A stretch of 36,741 bases of DNA from Acholeplasmatales bacterium (lineage in GTDB: Bacteria > Bacillota_I > Bacilli_A > Izemoplasmatales > Izemoplasmataceae). Within the stretch, counting starts at the first letter, position 1. Each line of letters starts with the position of its first letter. Below the pieces are notes generated by a model. It did not search any database. It had not been told where the DNA came from and saw only the letters and a program-made list of their open reading frames with translations. A program made the translations under genes and the position numbers. Of this stretch, positions 15,740-24,553 are shown one piece after another. The DNA lies in NCBI GenBank assembly GCA_007694145.1, contig RECF01000045.1:1-36741 (forward strand), in the 5' to 3' direction.

Positions 15740-17233
15740 CTAAGGTCTTTCTTGTACGGTAATATTGCTTGAACCCGTTGTGGTGTTTGAGCGAATCCGG
15801 TCGGCAATGAAGCTTTTGTCCGCATTATTATAATGAATGGAACCGGTCGTCGTTGTCAAGGTCAGATCGAGCACATACACGTTTTCAAGGCGCACCGAAC
15901 CGGTTGTGGTGGTGGCTTGTAACGTCTTCGCGGGACTTGATGCTGACTGGATGTCTTTCAGCTTGATGCTACCGGTTGTCACCCGCAAAATGGCGGTGTC
16001 GAAAGTGGACTGGTTGATGTCGATGGAGCCGGTGGTCGTCCGCAGATCAAGGTCAACCCCTGTCACTTGTCTCAACGTGATCGTGCCAGTTGTTGAACGC
16101 ACGCGGAAAGCACCTTCTACCTCAAGGTCACGCAACGTTACCGAACCCGTCAACACGGTGATATCGAGGCTGTCGAGTATAAAGCCACGAACTTCGACGC
16201 GTCCTGTCATCGTTTCAAGTACCAAATCATGCAATTCAAGGTTTTCAGGCACTTCAATGATCACACCTGCTCGCTGAAACAACCCGAAAAAGAGAAAGTT
16301 GAAGCTGTTGATGCGTCCGGAAAAGTTGTTCTCAAGCTCAATGATACGCGTTTCAGAATCGATGGTGATGGTCACAGGTGCCTGTTCATGCTCATGTGAG
16401 GTCACAATGATTTCTGTTCCCGCAGTACGGATAATACGGATATCACCTAAGTCAAGATCGGTCATGATTTGCCAGGGTCTATTTTCCAGTATGTCTTCGG
16501 ACACATCGATACTATCACTTTCTTCATGGAGTGGCTCACCGATACTGAAAGCCCCCACACCAAGTTGTGAGACACTCAGCACACCGCCGACCATCACAAA
16601 GGTCACGGCGATCAAGGCTAAGACATTACGCACCCGGCGCAGGGCTGGGATCCGTCGCATCCAATGTTCAACGCGCAATTGTCTGAATGCTTTATCGACA
16701 CGATCCACATCACCGATGTTAAAAACTTGCATATGGGTACGCACCAACCAGCTTGCAAAACTGATTCCGAGTTCATACAGCCATATGACCAACATGAGCC
16801 ATAAAAAGCTGAAACCAAGCAGGAAAATGGTTTGCCAGATACTGTCAACGATACCGGGAACGAACACGGCACCAAACGCCCCGACCAACAACCCTATAAA
16901 CGCCCCACCAAACCCGACAATAATCCCAAAAAGTGCCGGTACAAGCCAAATAGCCACAAACATGTCAAACAGGATGATGCCGACAATCGGCCAAACTTTC
17001 AAACCGTCTGTTTGATGCAACGGTGTACTTGACGTATAGCCGTATGCCTTCAAGACGTTTCGCGCGATGGTTTCAGGCGACTCAAGTTCTGCGACAATGT
17101 CCGCTGCCGTCTTGCCCTCATACTGCATCCCCGTCGCAAACCGCTCTTCATAAAAATCGAGAATTTCATCCCGCTCCGACTCGCTGAGCGGTTCAAGGTA
17201 CCGTTTTAATGTGTTGAGAAATTTTTCTTTCAT
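15740..17233 (-). CDS. HAAS / DUF1700 - DUF4097 membrane protein with TTTGS repeats
   Basis: 497 residues. The N-terminal HAAS (DUF1700) domain (about 1-67, LSESERDEILDFYEERF) is followed by three close hydrophobic segments (about 80-165), a basic cytoplasmic loop, a further helix near 205-225, and an extracytoplasmic DUF4097 beta-helix (about 250-497). The last part has eight rungs of about 20-24 residues, each with (T)TG-S/T/R-I/V (TTGTITLRQ, TTGSIDINQ, TTGSIKLKD, TTGSVRLEN, TTGSIHYNN). HAAS proteins paired with PadR regulators are thought to sense or modulate envelope state. The ATG overlaps the stop of the padR gene, so the two form one operon. The C-terminal repeats could bind polymer or lipid, but no ligand can be named. 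Confidence 0.85.
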   Translation of the reverse strand: MKEKFLNTLKRYLEPLSESERDEILDFYEERFATGMQYEGKTAADIVAELESPETIARNVLKAYGYTSSTPLHQTDGLKVWPIVGIILFDMFVAIWLVPALFGIIVGFGGAFIGLLVGAFGAVFVPGIVDSIWQTIFLLGFSFLWLMLVIWLYELGISFASWLVRTHMQVFNIGDVDRVDKAFRQLRVEHWMRRIPALRRVRNVLALIAVTFVMVGGVLSVSQLGVGAFSIGEPLHEESDSIDVSEDILENRPWQIMTDLDLGDIRIIRTAGTEIIVTSHEHEQAPVTITIDSETRIIELENNFSGRINSFNFLFFGLFQRAGVIIEVPENLELHDLVLETMTGRVEVRGFILDSLDITVLTGSVTLRDLEVEGAFRVRSTTGTITLRQVTGVDLDLRTTTGSIDINQSTFDTAILRVTTGSIKLKDIQSASSPAKTLQATTTTGSVRLENVYVLDLTLTTTTGSIHYNNADKSFIADRIRSNTTTGSSNITVQERP

Positions 17234-17553
17234 GATGTTGCCTCCTCTTCTTCAATCAAACCATCCACCCGACTCACAAAAGCTTGCCAGGCTTCCTTAA
17301 GTGCTACATACCGTCTTTTGCCCAAAGGCGTCATCGTGAAATACTTGCGCGCGGGCCCATCAGGTGATTCACGCAACCGCGTTTCTAACAAGCTTTCACT
17401 GACCATCTTTCGCAAGATGGGATAAATGGTACTCTCACTGATGCCTAGGATATTGTTGATCGACTGGTAAATATCATAGCCGTAGGTGTCCTGTTTGGCA
17501 AGGATACTCAGGACACACAAATCGAGCACGCCTTTTTTCAGTTGGACACTCAT
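17230..17553 (-). CDS. PadR-family transcriptional regulator
   Basis: 107 residues from ATG 17553, seven bases after GGAGG. The winged helix-turn-helix (LKKGVLDLCVLSILAKQDTYGYDIYQ ... STIYPILRKM) matches the PadR/PadR-s1 fold, including the wing PARKYFTMTPLGKRR. It heads the operon with the HAAS-DUF4097 gene, an arrangement that recurs in Firmicutes. Tandem palindromes at 17574-17607 in its promoter are the probable autoregulatory sites. Confidence 0.92.
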   Translation of the reverse strand: MSVQLKKGVLDLCVLSILAKQDTYGYDIYQSINNILGISESTIYPILRKMVSESLLETRLRESPDGPARKYFTMTPLGKRRYVALKEAWQAFVSRVDGLIEEEEATS

Positions 17554-17573
17554 CACATCGCCTCCGTTTCAGT

Positions 17574-17614
17574 ACTATATAATGTATAGTAGCATACAGT
17601 GTATAGTTTGTAAA
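17574..17614 (-). promoter_or_regulatory. padR promoter with tandem PadR-type palindromes
   Basis: Minus strand: -35 TTTACA (17609-17614), 17-base spacer, -10 TACTAT (17586-17591). Two adjacent 17-base near-palindromes built on ACTATA / TATAGT (17574-17590 and 17591-17607) cover the spacer and -10, so a bound dimer pair would exclude RNA polymerase. Confidence 0.78.
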
Positions 17615-17624
17615 GCATTTTTTT

Positions 17625-17657
17625 AAAAAAAATCGAGTTCCCGCTGGGGAACCCGAT
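17625..17657 (-). terminator. Rho-independent terminator of dnaE-pfkA-pyk
   Basis: Eleven-base stem (ATCGGGTTCCC / GGGAACTCGAT, one G-T pair) with loop CAGC, then eight T on the minus strand; seven bases after the pyk stop. Confidence 0.93.
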
Positions 17658-17663
17658 TCAGAA

Positions 17664-19091
17664 TCAGTCAATGTCGATGATCCGTAAACTGTTGGTCACC
17701 GTGCCGATGGGGAAGCCCCCGGTGATGACCACCCGGTCACCTGACTTGACAAGGTTTTGGGCCGTCACATAGGCGATGCTCGTCTGTACGAGTTTTTCTG
17801 TATCTGCAACAAGCGGAAACTCGATGGCGTTGATGCAACTGTTTAAAGCGAGACTGCGCGCCTTCGCCGCAGAATCGACGAGGGCGAGGATCATCGTGTT
17901 GGGTCTAAACTTTGAAAGCAAACGGGCCGTGTTCCCCGATACCGTCGGGGCGATGACGAGGTTCGCCTGGCCCTCATATACCGAATGGGCAACGCTCACG
18001 GCGATGTTGGAGGCGATATCACGTGCTTTGTTGGTTGTTGCGCGGGCGATGAAATGCGCCCGGTCAATCTCTTTTTCCATCCGTTTGGCGATGCTTTGCA
18101 TCACATTGACACTTTCAATCGGATACTTGCCGATGGCACTTTCACCGCTGAGCATGATGGCATCGGTACCGTCAAGGATGGCATTGGCGACGTCGCTCAC
18201 CTCAGCCCGGGTCGGTTTGAGGTTTTCTTGCATGGTCTCAAGCATTTGGGTGGCCGTAATGCTTATTTTACCTTTCCGGTGACACATCGCGATGATGTTT
18301 TTTTGGATGACTGGGACTTCTTCAGGTGGGACCTCGACACCGAGGTCGCCGCGGGCAATCATGACCCCGTCCGCGATGTCGGTGATTTCGTCGAGATTAT
18401 TGACACCTTCTTGGTTTTCAATCTTGGCGATAATTTGAATGTGATCGCCACAGTTTTCATGCAGTATTTCCCGAATCGCCATGACATCATCGGCACGACG
18501 CACAAATGAGGCGGCGATAAAGTCGACTTTATGTTCGCAAGCCCAAAGAATATCAGCGCGGTCCTTCTCGGAAATATAATCAAGATTCAACTTCATGTCC
18601 GGGACATTGATGCCACGCCGGTCCTTGATCGTATGGGTGTTTTGCGCTTCGGCGATGATCGCCTTTCTCCGCGCGTCGATGTCGATGACCTTCATCGTCA
18701 GATAGCCGTCATCGATGACAATGGTCGCACCGATGTAAGCATCTTTGTACAAGTAAGGATACGTGACGCTGAACTGCGTCGCATCTCCGAGAATCTCTTC
18801 CATGTAAATGGTCACAATCGACCCCCGCTGAATGGTCGTCTTCCCCCCCTTGAAGCGATGGGTTCTGACTTCTGGGCCACGTGTATCGACCAAGGCCGCC
18901 ACATGGGTGTTCAACTCCTTGTTCAGTTCTTTGAGTGTGTTGAGGCGCATCGCGTGTTCTGCGTGATCAGAATGGGAGAAATTGAGACGCATCGCATCCA
19001 TGCCGGCCAAGACGAGCTTACGCATCATGTCTTTTGACTCTGTGGCCGGGCCGATGGTACAGACAATCTTTGTTTGGTTGAATGGTATCAT
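17664..19091 (-). CDS. pyk: Pyruvate kinase
   Basis: 475 residues. It converts phosphoenolpyruvate and ADP to pyruvate and ATP. Recognised by TKIVCTIGPATES at the start, MRLNFSHSDH, the catalytic lysine region IIAKIENQEGVNN, the Mg-binding ARGDLGVEVP, ATQMLETM and SGESAIGKYP. The C-terminal allosteric domain ends the protein; there is no extra PEP-utiliser domain of the Bacillus/Geobacillus type (about 585 residues). It follows pfkA by nine bases and the two kinases are clearly co-transcribed, the usual Firmicutes order. GGAGG lies five bases before the ATG. Confidence 0.97.
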   Translation of the reverse strand: MIPFNQTKIVCTIGPATESKDMMRKLVLAGMDAMRLNFSHSDHAEHAMRLNTLKELNKELNTHVAALVDTRGPEVRTHRFKGGKTTIQRGSIVTIYMEEILGDATQFSVTYPYLYKDAYIGATIVIDDGYLTMKVIDIDARRKAIIAEAQNTHTIKDRRGINVPDMKLNLDYISEKDRADILWACEHKVDFIAASFVRRADDVMAIREILHENCGDHIQIIAKIENQEGVNNLDEITDIADGVMIARGDLGVEVPPEEVPVIQKNIIAMCHRKGKISITATQMLETMQENLKPTRAEVSDVANAILDGTDAIMLSGESAIGKYPIESVNVMQSIAKRMEKEIDRAHFIARATTNKARDIASNIAVSVAHSVYEGQANLVIAPTVSGNTARLLSKFRPNTMILALVDSAAKARSLALNSCINAIEFPLVADTEKLVQTSIAYVTAQNLVKSGDRVVITGGFPIGTVTNSLRIIDID

Positions 19092-19100
19092 GATGGCCTC

Positions 19101-20060
19101 CTATTCGACTAGTCTACCGACCAGTCCGTAACGTTTTTTTGTGACTGTTTTTTCCATGGTCAGTGCGGTTTCAATCGGTACGTCAACCAAGTCCTTCCCG
19201 CGCAAACCGACTGCACGCCCCCCGATCCCGGCCGCAAGCAATCCCACTGCATGTTCGGCCATTTCCGTGGCCATCACCCGATCAAAGGCGGAGGGTGTCC
19301 CACCGCGCTGGACATGACCAAGCACTGTGGCCCGGGTTTCATACCCAGTATAACTTTCTATCTCCTTGGCGAGTTCATGGACATTGACAATCCGTTCAGT
19401 CGCCACGACAATGGCGTGGCGCTTGTTGCTGAGGTAGGATTTACGGACCGCATCGAGGGTTTCTTGTTTTTTGAACCCTGTCTCCGGTGTAATGATGAAC
19501 TCACTGCCCACCGCAATCCCGGCGTAAAGGGCCAAGTCCCCACAGTGGCGACCCATCACTTCAACAACTGAGCAACGACGGTGTGAAAACGAGGTATCGC
19601 GCAACTTGTCAATCGATTCCACCGCGGTGTTGAGGGCAGTATAAAAACCGATGGTGTAATCCGTCGATGGAATATCGTTGTCAATCGTACCCGGTAATCC
19701 GATACACTGGATGCCTTGTTCATGCAAAGCGAGCGCACCACGGTAAGAACCGTCACCACCAATGACAATCAATCCGTCAATCTCACGACGACGCAAGTTG
19801 TTCGCAGCGTGGCGTTGTACGTCTAGTTGTTTGAAGTCCGGATAACGGGCACTGCCTAAAATCGTGCCACCCCGGTTTAGGATACGGGAAACATTTTGGC
19901 GGGTGAGCGGCTCGATATGGTCGTTGACGAGCCCTTCATAGCCATAATAGATGCCATAGGCACCCATGCCGTGGTAGATGGCACTGCGGACCACAGCCCG
20001 GATGGCGTTGTTCATGCCCGGGGCATCGCCACCCGAGGTCATCACTGCGATATTTTTCAT
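19101..20060 (-). CDS. pfkA: ATP-dependent 6-phosphofructokinase
   Basis: 319 residues, the standard bacterial length. It phosphorylates fructose 6-phosphate to the 1,6-bisphosphate. Seen: MTSGGDAPGMNNAIR (ATP phosphate loop), RGGTILGSAR, IGGDGSYRGA, the catalytic LPGTIDNDI, EVMGRHCGDLAL and LGHVQRGGTPSA (substrate and effector site). GDGS rather than GGDDS indicates ATP rather than pyrophosphate use. GGGGG lies six bases before the ATG. It is the middle gene of dnaE-pfkA-pyk, so glycolytic control and replication share a transcript. Confidence 0.97.
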   Translation of the reverse strand: MKNIAVMTSGGDAPGMNNAIRAVVRSAIYHGMGAYGIYYGYEGLVNDHIEPLTRQNVSRILNRGGTILGSARYPDFKQLDVQRHAANNLRRREIDGLIVIGGDGSYRGALALHEQGIQCIGLPGTIDNDIPSTDYTIGFYTALNTAVESIDKLRDTSFSHRRCSVVEVMGRHCGDLALYAGIAVGSEFIITPETGFKKQETLDAVRKSYLSNKRHAIVVATERIVNVHELAKEIESYTGYETRATVLGHVQRGGTPSAFDRVMATEMAEHAVGLLAAGIGGRAVGLRGKDLVDVPIETALTMEKTVTKKRYGLVGRLVE

Positions 20061-20097
20061 GTCGGACCCCCATTTCTATCTTAAATCATTATAGCAT

Positions 20098-23000
20098 TTA
20101 TTCCGCGGCTTGGGTCAGTCTTTTTCCCGATTCAGCCATGAGTTGCAACCGCTCGTCCTTTACTGTTACCTTGCCGGCAAGACCGATCACTGTTTCAAGT
20201 TCAAGGATCGCTTCAAGCTTGGCATAGGTTTCAGGAAAACAGACGACATCGAGTTGCTCAAGACGGTCTTCAAGTGTCAAAAACGCCATCGGTTGGTCTT
20301 TTTTCGTCCGGATACGCCGGATTTTCTTGATCACTCCGGCGACATAGATGCGCCGATTGCGCGGCGCTTCATGAATCGTTGAAGCCGTCCACATAGCGTG
20401 TTCTTTAATTAGGGCCGCAAAGGGTTTGAGTGGATCATGGCTCAAGGTGAACCCGAGCGCTTCAAGCTCATACTGACGGTTTTGCGCCTCTGAAAATGGC
20501 GCCTTCTCGGCATAGACGAACTCGCTGGCACTGCCTTGACCTTGATAGGTGATATAGTGCTGGATTGACTCGACGTTTTCAAGCATCGTGTGCCGGTTCA
20601 AACCGAAACTGTCGCACGCACCACTATAGATGAGATACTGGTAACTGCGCTTGTTCAAAAAAGTATGGGTCCGGGTCACGAAGTCGATGAAGTCTCTAAA
20701 CGGACCACCCTGCCGTGCCGATTCGATTTGGCGGACGACCGTCGTGCCGATGTTGCGGATGCCAAGGAGCGGATAGTGGAGTGTTTTAGCTTTGAAGACG
20801 AAGCGCCGACCGCTGTGTTGCACATCGGGGCCTTTGACTTCGATTCCCAGTTGCATGGCTTCACGGGTATAGTCTTTCATCGCGCTCGCGCTTCCGAGTG
20901 CACTTTGCATGAGTACGGCGATGAAGTAAGCTGGATAGTGGGCCTTCAAATAGGCCATCCAGTAAGCAATCATCCCATAGGCGACCGAGTGGGACTTGTT
21001 GAAGCCGTAATTGGCGAAAGTAACGATGTAGTCATAAAGCGCATCGGCCCGCTTGCCGTCTTTGCCGTTTCTAACGGCTTTATCGATGAAACGGCTGCGT
21101 TCAGCTTGCAAAATGGCATCGCTTTTCTTGCTGACGGCACGCCTTAACAGGTCGGCTTCATTGAGCGTGTAACCGGCAAACTCGGAGGCGATTGCCATAA
21201 TTTGCTCCTGATAAAGCAAGATGCCTTCCGTTGGGGCAAGCAGATGACGAATCTCTTCAGGCATGTCAAGTCGGCTGTCTTGCTTGTGTCTTCTAGCAAG
21301 GTATGTCTTGATGCTTTGCATCGGTCCAGGGCGGTACAAAGCGAGTACGACCACGATGTCGTCAAAGGATTGGATTTGCATGTCGCGGATCAACTGGCGC
21401 ATGCCAGCCGACTCAAGTTGAAAGAGGCCGGTGGTCGACCCTTCCCGAAGTAGCTTGAAGGTCGCCGCATCATCAAGCGGCAGCTGATACAAGTTGAGCG
21501 TCTGTCCGTCTTCCTTTTTGACATATTCAAGGATATCTTCAATCATCGTCAGGTTGCGTAACCCGAGAAAGTCCATTTTCAAAAGACCCATCGCTTCGAG
21601 ATCTTCCATGGCATATTGGGTCTGATGGTGGTCGTTCAATCCTTCTTGAATGGCTGTATATTCAGTAATCGGCTCATGGGTGATCACCACACCCGCCGCA
21701 TGGGTTGAGACGTGTTTGGGTAAGCCTTCGATGCGGGACGCCACCGACAACCAACGGGCGATCCGCGCATCTTGATGCATCCGGTTAGCGACCTCAACGT
21801 CGCGTTCTGCCATGTCGAAGACGGTATCATAGTTTTCAAGTCGTTTGGCGATTTCCGTAATCCGAGCACTGTCGATTTCAAACACCCGACCCGTATCACG
21901 GAGGGCACTCTTTTTCAAAAACGTGCCAAACGTACAAATCTGACTGACGTGCGCTTCGCCAAATCGTTTGCGCGCATAGTCGATGACCCGGTCACGGGCA
22001 TGATCGGGGAAATCGATGTCGATATCAGGCATCGTCGCCCGGGCATCGTTGAGAAACCGCTCAAACAACAAATCAAACTCAAGCGGATCGGCATAGGTGA
22101 TGCCAAGGGCATAGGCGACGAGACTGCCCGGCGCTGAACCCCGTCCGGGGCCGACGAGCATGTCTTCGCTGCGCGCCCATTTGACAATGTCCCAGACCAT
22201 CAAGAAATAATCGTCGTAGCCAAGCCGGTGGATGGTATCGAGTTCACGTTTTAGTCGTGTACGGTAACGGCTCAGATCAGCGTCTTTCGTGCTAAGACGC
22301 TTGGTGAGGCCTTTCTCGGCGAGCGCTTGAAGATACGTGCGGGCATCGACGCCTGAAGGCGTGGGGTAAGCGGGCAATTTGGGTGTCGGCAAGTCGAGCG
22401 TGAACTGGTGTGCGGCCACGAACTGCGCGACTTGCTGGCGGTCTTCATCGGTCCAGGTTGCCGGGCCTGAGCCCTTAAAGGCCGTATCGATGCCAGCAAG
22501 CGGATCGGTGTCGGGCTGGTTCAATATGTGCCGGAGTACTTCGCTCAAGTCGCCATCATCGGCTTCTAGTGTGTTCACATAGTCGATGGGCACCTTGGGC
22601 AAGGCACTCTCATATAAGCAGGGAAAGTCGGGATGGACCCCGAGATAGGTGTGAGGGAATCGGCTTTTAAAGGTTTGCACAATCGTCTTGAAGCCATGTT
22701 CAGAGGTGCGCTGGGTAGACAGCTCCCCATCATGCATCATCAAAACAAGGGTGGTGTCTTCACCGTATTTTTCATACAGGTCAAGTGTCAAGACCGTGTT
22801 GTAGCTTTGCAAGCTTGAAAGGCGTAAGAGATTCTGATATCCCGCCGTCGAACGGGCATAAACGACCGTTTCAAGCGGCACCCCGCCAAACAGGCTCTCA
22901 AGCCGTAGTTGTAACCCGAGGAGCGGCACAAGATTCGCCTGAGCGACGGCCCGGTGAAACTGATAGGCTAGATGCATTTTCCGGTCGGTGAGCGCGAGTG

Positions 23001-23103
23001 CTTCACAGCCGGCTGCTAAGGCCTTCTTTAGCAACGGCTCAAGACGGATGTTCGATCCGTTGAAACTGTAGGCCGTTTCCAGATAGAGACTTGCCGTAAC
23101 CAT
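20098..23103 (-). CDS. dnaE: DNA polymerase III alpha subunit, DnaE type
   Basis: 1001 residues. The catalytic core has VGPGRGSAPGSLVAY (about 317-330), the acidic cluster in MPDIDIDFPD (D360, D362, D364), THAAGVVIT and the finger region GLFQLESAGM. Helix-hairpin-helix motifs follow near 775-830 and an OB fold near 915-985. The N-terminal PHP domain is degenerate: metal-binding HxHxxYS is replaced by LETAYSFNG, so proofreading or phosphatase activity is unlikely. Firmicutes usually also carry a PolC; DnaE then extends primers in lagging-strand synthesis. GAGGAGG lies about seven bases before the ATG. It is the first gene of the operon with pfkA and pyk; the gap to pfkA is 37 bases. Confidence 0.96.
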   Translation of the reverse strand: MVTASLYLETAYSFNGSNIRLEPLLKKALAAGCEALALTDRKMHLAYQFHRAVAQANLVPLLGLQLRLESLFGGVPLETVVYARSTAGYQNLLRLSSLQSYNTVLTLDLYEKYGEDTTLVLMMHDGELSTQRTSEHGFKTIVQTFKSRFPHTYLGVHPDFPCLYESALPKVPIDYVNTLEADDGDLSEVLRHILNQPDTDPLAGIDTAFKGSGPATWTDEDRQQVAQFVAAHQFTLDLPTPKLPAYPTPSGVDARTYLQALAEKGLTKRLSTKDADLSRYRTRLKRELDTIHRLGYDDYFLMVWDIVKWARSEDMLVGPGRGSAPGSLVAYALGITYADPLEFDLLFERFLNDARATMPDIDIDFPDHARDRVIDYARKRFGEAHVSQICTFGTFLKKSALRDTGRVFEIDSARITEIAKRLENYDTVFDMAERDVEVANRMHQDARIARWLSVASRIEGLPKHVSTHAAGVVITHEPITEYTAIQEGLNDHHQTQYAMEDLEAMGLLKMDFLGLRNLTMIEDILEYVKKEDGQTLNLYQLPLDDAATFKLLREGSTTGLFQLESAGMRQLIRDMQIQSFDDIVVVLALYRPGPMQSIKTYLARRHKQDSRLDMPEEIRHLLAPTEGILLYQEQIMAIASEFAGYTLNEADLLRRAVSKKSDAILQAERSRFIDKAVRNGKDGKRADALYDYIVTFANYGFNKSHSVAYGMIAYWMAYLKAHYPAYFIAVLMQSALGSASAMKDYTREAMQLGIEVKGPDVQHSGRRFVFKAKTLHYPLLGIRNIGTTVVRQIESARQGGPFRDFIDFVTRTHTFLNKRSYQYLIYSGACDSFGLNRHTMLENVESIQHYITYQGQGSASEFVYAEKAPFSEAQNRQYELEALGFTLSHDPLKPFAALIKEHAMWTASTIHEAPRNRRIYVAGVIKKIRRIRTKKDQPMAFLTLEDRLEQLDVVCFPETYAKLEAILELETVIGLAGKVTVKDERLQLMAESGKRLTQAAE

Positions 23104-23132
23104 CCAGTCACCTCCTCATGGCATTTGTCTAT

Positions 23133-23141
23133 ATTGTACCA
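23133..23141 (-). promoter_or_regulatory. Extended -10 promoter element for dnaE-pfkA-pyk
   Basis: The minus strand reads TGGTACAAT about 30 bases before the dnaE ATG. The -35 region is poor (GTCAAG at 17-base spacing). Confidence 0.55.
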
Positions 23142-23186
23142 TGAAACCCAGCCAGCTTGACGGACAAAATGTCAGCTTAAAGGGCA

Positions 23187-23217
23187 AAGAAAAGCGTGCC
23201 CATATAGACGGGCACGC
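23187..23217 (-). terminator. Rho-independent terminator of the lipoprotein / surface-protein operon
   Basis: Perfect eight-base stem GCGTGCCC / GGGCACGC with an eight-base loop, followed by TTTTCTTT on the minus strand, seven bases after the stop at 23224. Confidence 0.92.
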
Positions 23218-23223
23218 CTAGAC

Positions 23224-24498
23224 TCATGGTTTGAACTTGTAGCGGTAGACCCAAATACCACCGAGCACGGCCGCTGTGGCGAGCAGGCCCACCTCGACCA
23301 CTAAAAGCGTGTTGCGCCAAAAGGCCCGTTCAACCGGCGGCGCAAGCAGTTCGAAGTGGTGAACTTCCTCATAACCGTTTTCACCATGCACTTTGAGTGT
23401 ATAAAGTCCCGGTTCTTGCACCACATAGCCGGATTCGATGTAGCGGTTGTTCAAGTAACCCACCCCGCGAAACTGCAAGGTGCGCGGTTCGTGGTATTGT
23501 TGCATGTCATAGATGCCGTGTACGTCGGCGGTGATGGTGAAATCGAGGGTTTTCACGTAACCGTTCACCCCTTCGATCTCAAGCCGGTGATATCCGGGCC
23601 GTTCAACCGGTGTCCCGTTTACATAAATATCATGGTTCAAGTACGCCCGCCCTGCCGAAACCTGAAGGGTCAGTGGGGTGGCACTAATTTGGCCGTCATA
23701 CACCCCGTTCACGTCGGGATGGAGCGTGAAGTCATACGATAGATTCGCATACGTGATGGTGTAATGTCCCGGTGTCTCAAGGAAGATTTCCCGCAAGAAG
23801 GCGGTATCGTTCAGCCAAGCCGTTTCAACGAACCGGATGTGCATGTGACCCGTATACGCCGTCTGATCAAGCACACCGTACAACCGGTCGGCCTGATAGA
23901 CCTTCAACGCAGCATCGATGGCGGTATGGTAGGCACCGTGGTATCGATCGCTCAAATAGACACGGTCGCCTTCGATGTGCCACCGGACGATGCGCTTCGG
24001 CACTTCGACCATCTGGTAACTGCGATAATCCGCCGCAAACATGATGACATAGTGTGTTTCCCACTCGGGTTGATCGCGGGTATCCACCAACACATCGAGT
24101 TGAAACATTGGTCGGCCACTGACTTTGAAGGCGGTGGCCACTTCCTCAAGCTCGCCGAAGTCAAACTCCGTAAGCAAGACCGGTTCGGCTTCGGCATCAA
24201 GCACCAACACAAAAGCATCATAAAACGTGTCATGGCCAATGTCATGAAAGTAACCATAGACAAGCAGATACACCCCGTCCTCCATGACACCGTTGACGAA
24301 ATAACGTCGGTCACCATCACCCAGCATAAAGGAAAACGTCGGGTCTTCCTCTAGACTGATCAAAAGCGCGCCGCCTGGCAGCCGTTCAATCCGCACGGTT
24401 CGTTCGGCTAAATCATAGCTGTCCGCTGCGAAAGTCAGCCCCGGGTGACCCATCAAGAACCCCATCATCAAAACCAGAAAAAAAGCAAAGATTTTCAT
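23224..24498 (-). CDS. Unrecognised secreted, C-terminally membrane-anchored repeat protein
   Basis: 424 residues: an N-terminal signal peptide (1-25, ending LTFAADS), a long extracytoplasmic part, and one membrane helix near 396-417 followed by YRYKFKP. I recognise no named family. From about residue 220 there are about 60-residue repeats: the unit PGxYxLxxxGxNGYxxxxxFT begins at 243, 301 and 363, and the segment before each has L-x-F and AYLN / YLNNRYI. These look like tandem Ig-like beta sandwiches. The first 200 residues contain several DG/DA-rich beta strands and are distinct. GGAGG lies six bases before the ATG. The preceding gene, 55 bases upstream, is an InlB-repeat lipoprotein, so both probably belong to one surface operon. 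A role in adhesion or polymer binding is only a guess. Confidence 0.75.
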   Translation of the reverse strand: MKIFAFFLVLMMGFLMGHPGLTFAADSYDLAERTVRIERLPGGALLISLEEDPTFSFMLGDGDRRYFVNGVMEDGVYLLVYGYFHDIGHDTFYDAFVLVLDAEAEPVLLTEFDFGELEEVATAFKVSGRPMFQLDVLVDTRDQPEWETHYVIMFAADYRSYQMVEVPKRIVRWHIEGDRVYLSDRYHGAYHTAIDAALKVYQADRLYGVLDQTAYTGHMHIRFVETAWLNDTAFLREIFLETPGHYTITYANLSYDFTLHPDVNGVYDGQISATPLTLQVSAGRAYLNHDIYVNGTPVERPGYHRLEIEGVNGYVKTLDFTITADVHGIYDMQQYHEPRTLQFRGVGYLNNRYIESGYVVQEPGLYTLKVHGENGYEEVHHFELLAPPVERAFWRNTLLVVEVGLLATAAVLGGIWVYRYKFKP

Positions 24499-24553
24499 AT
24501 CATACCTCCTCAGCTGTATGATACGGAAGTCTACGCTTTTTTCTTTTTTTTAC

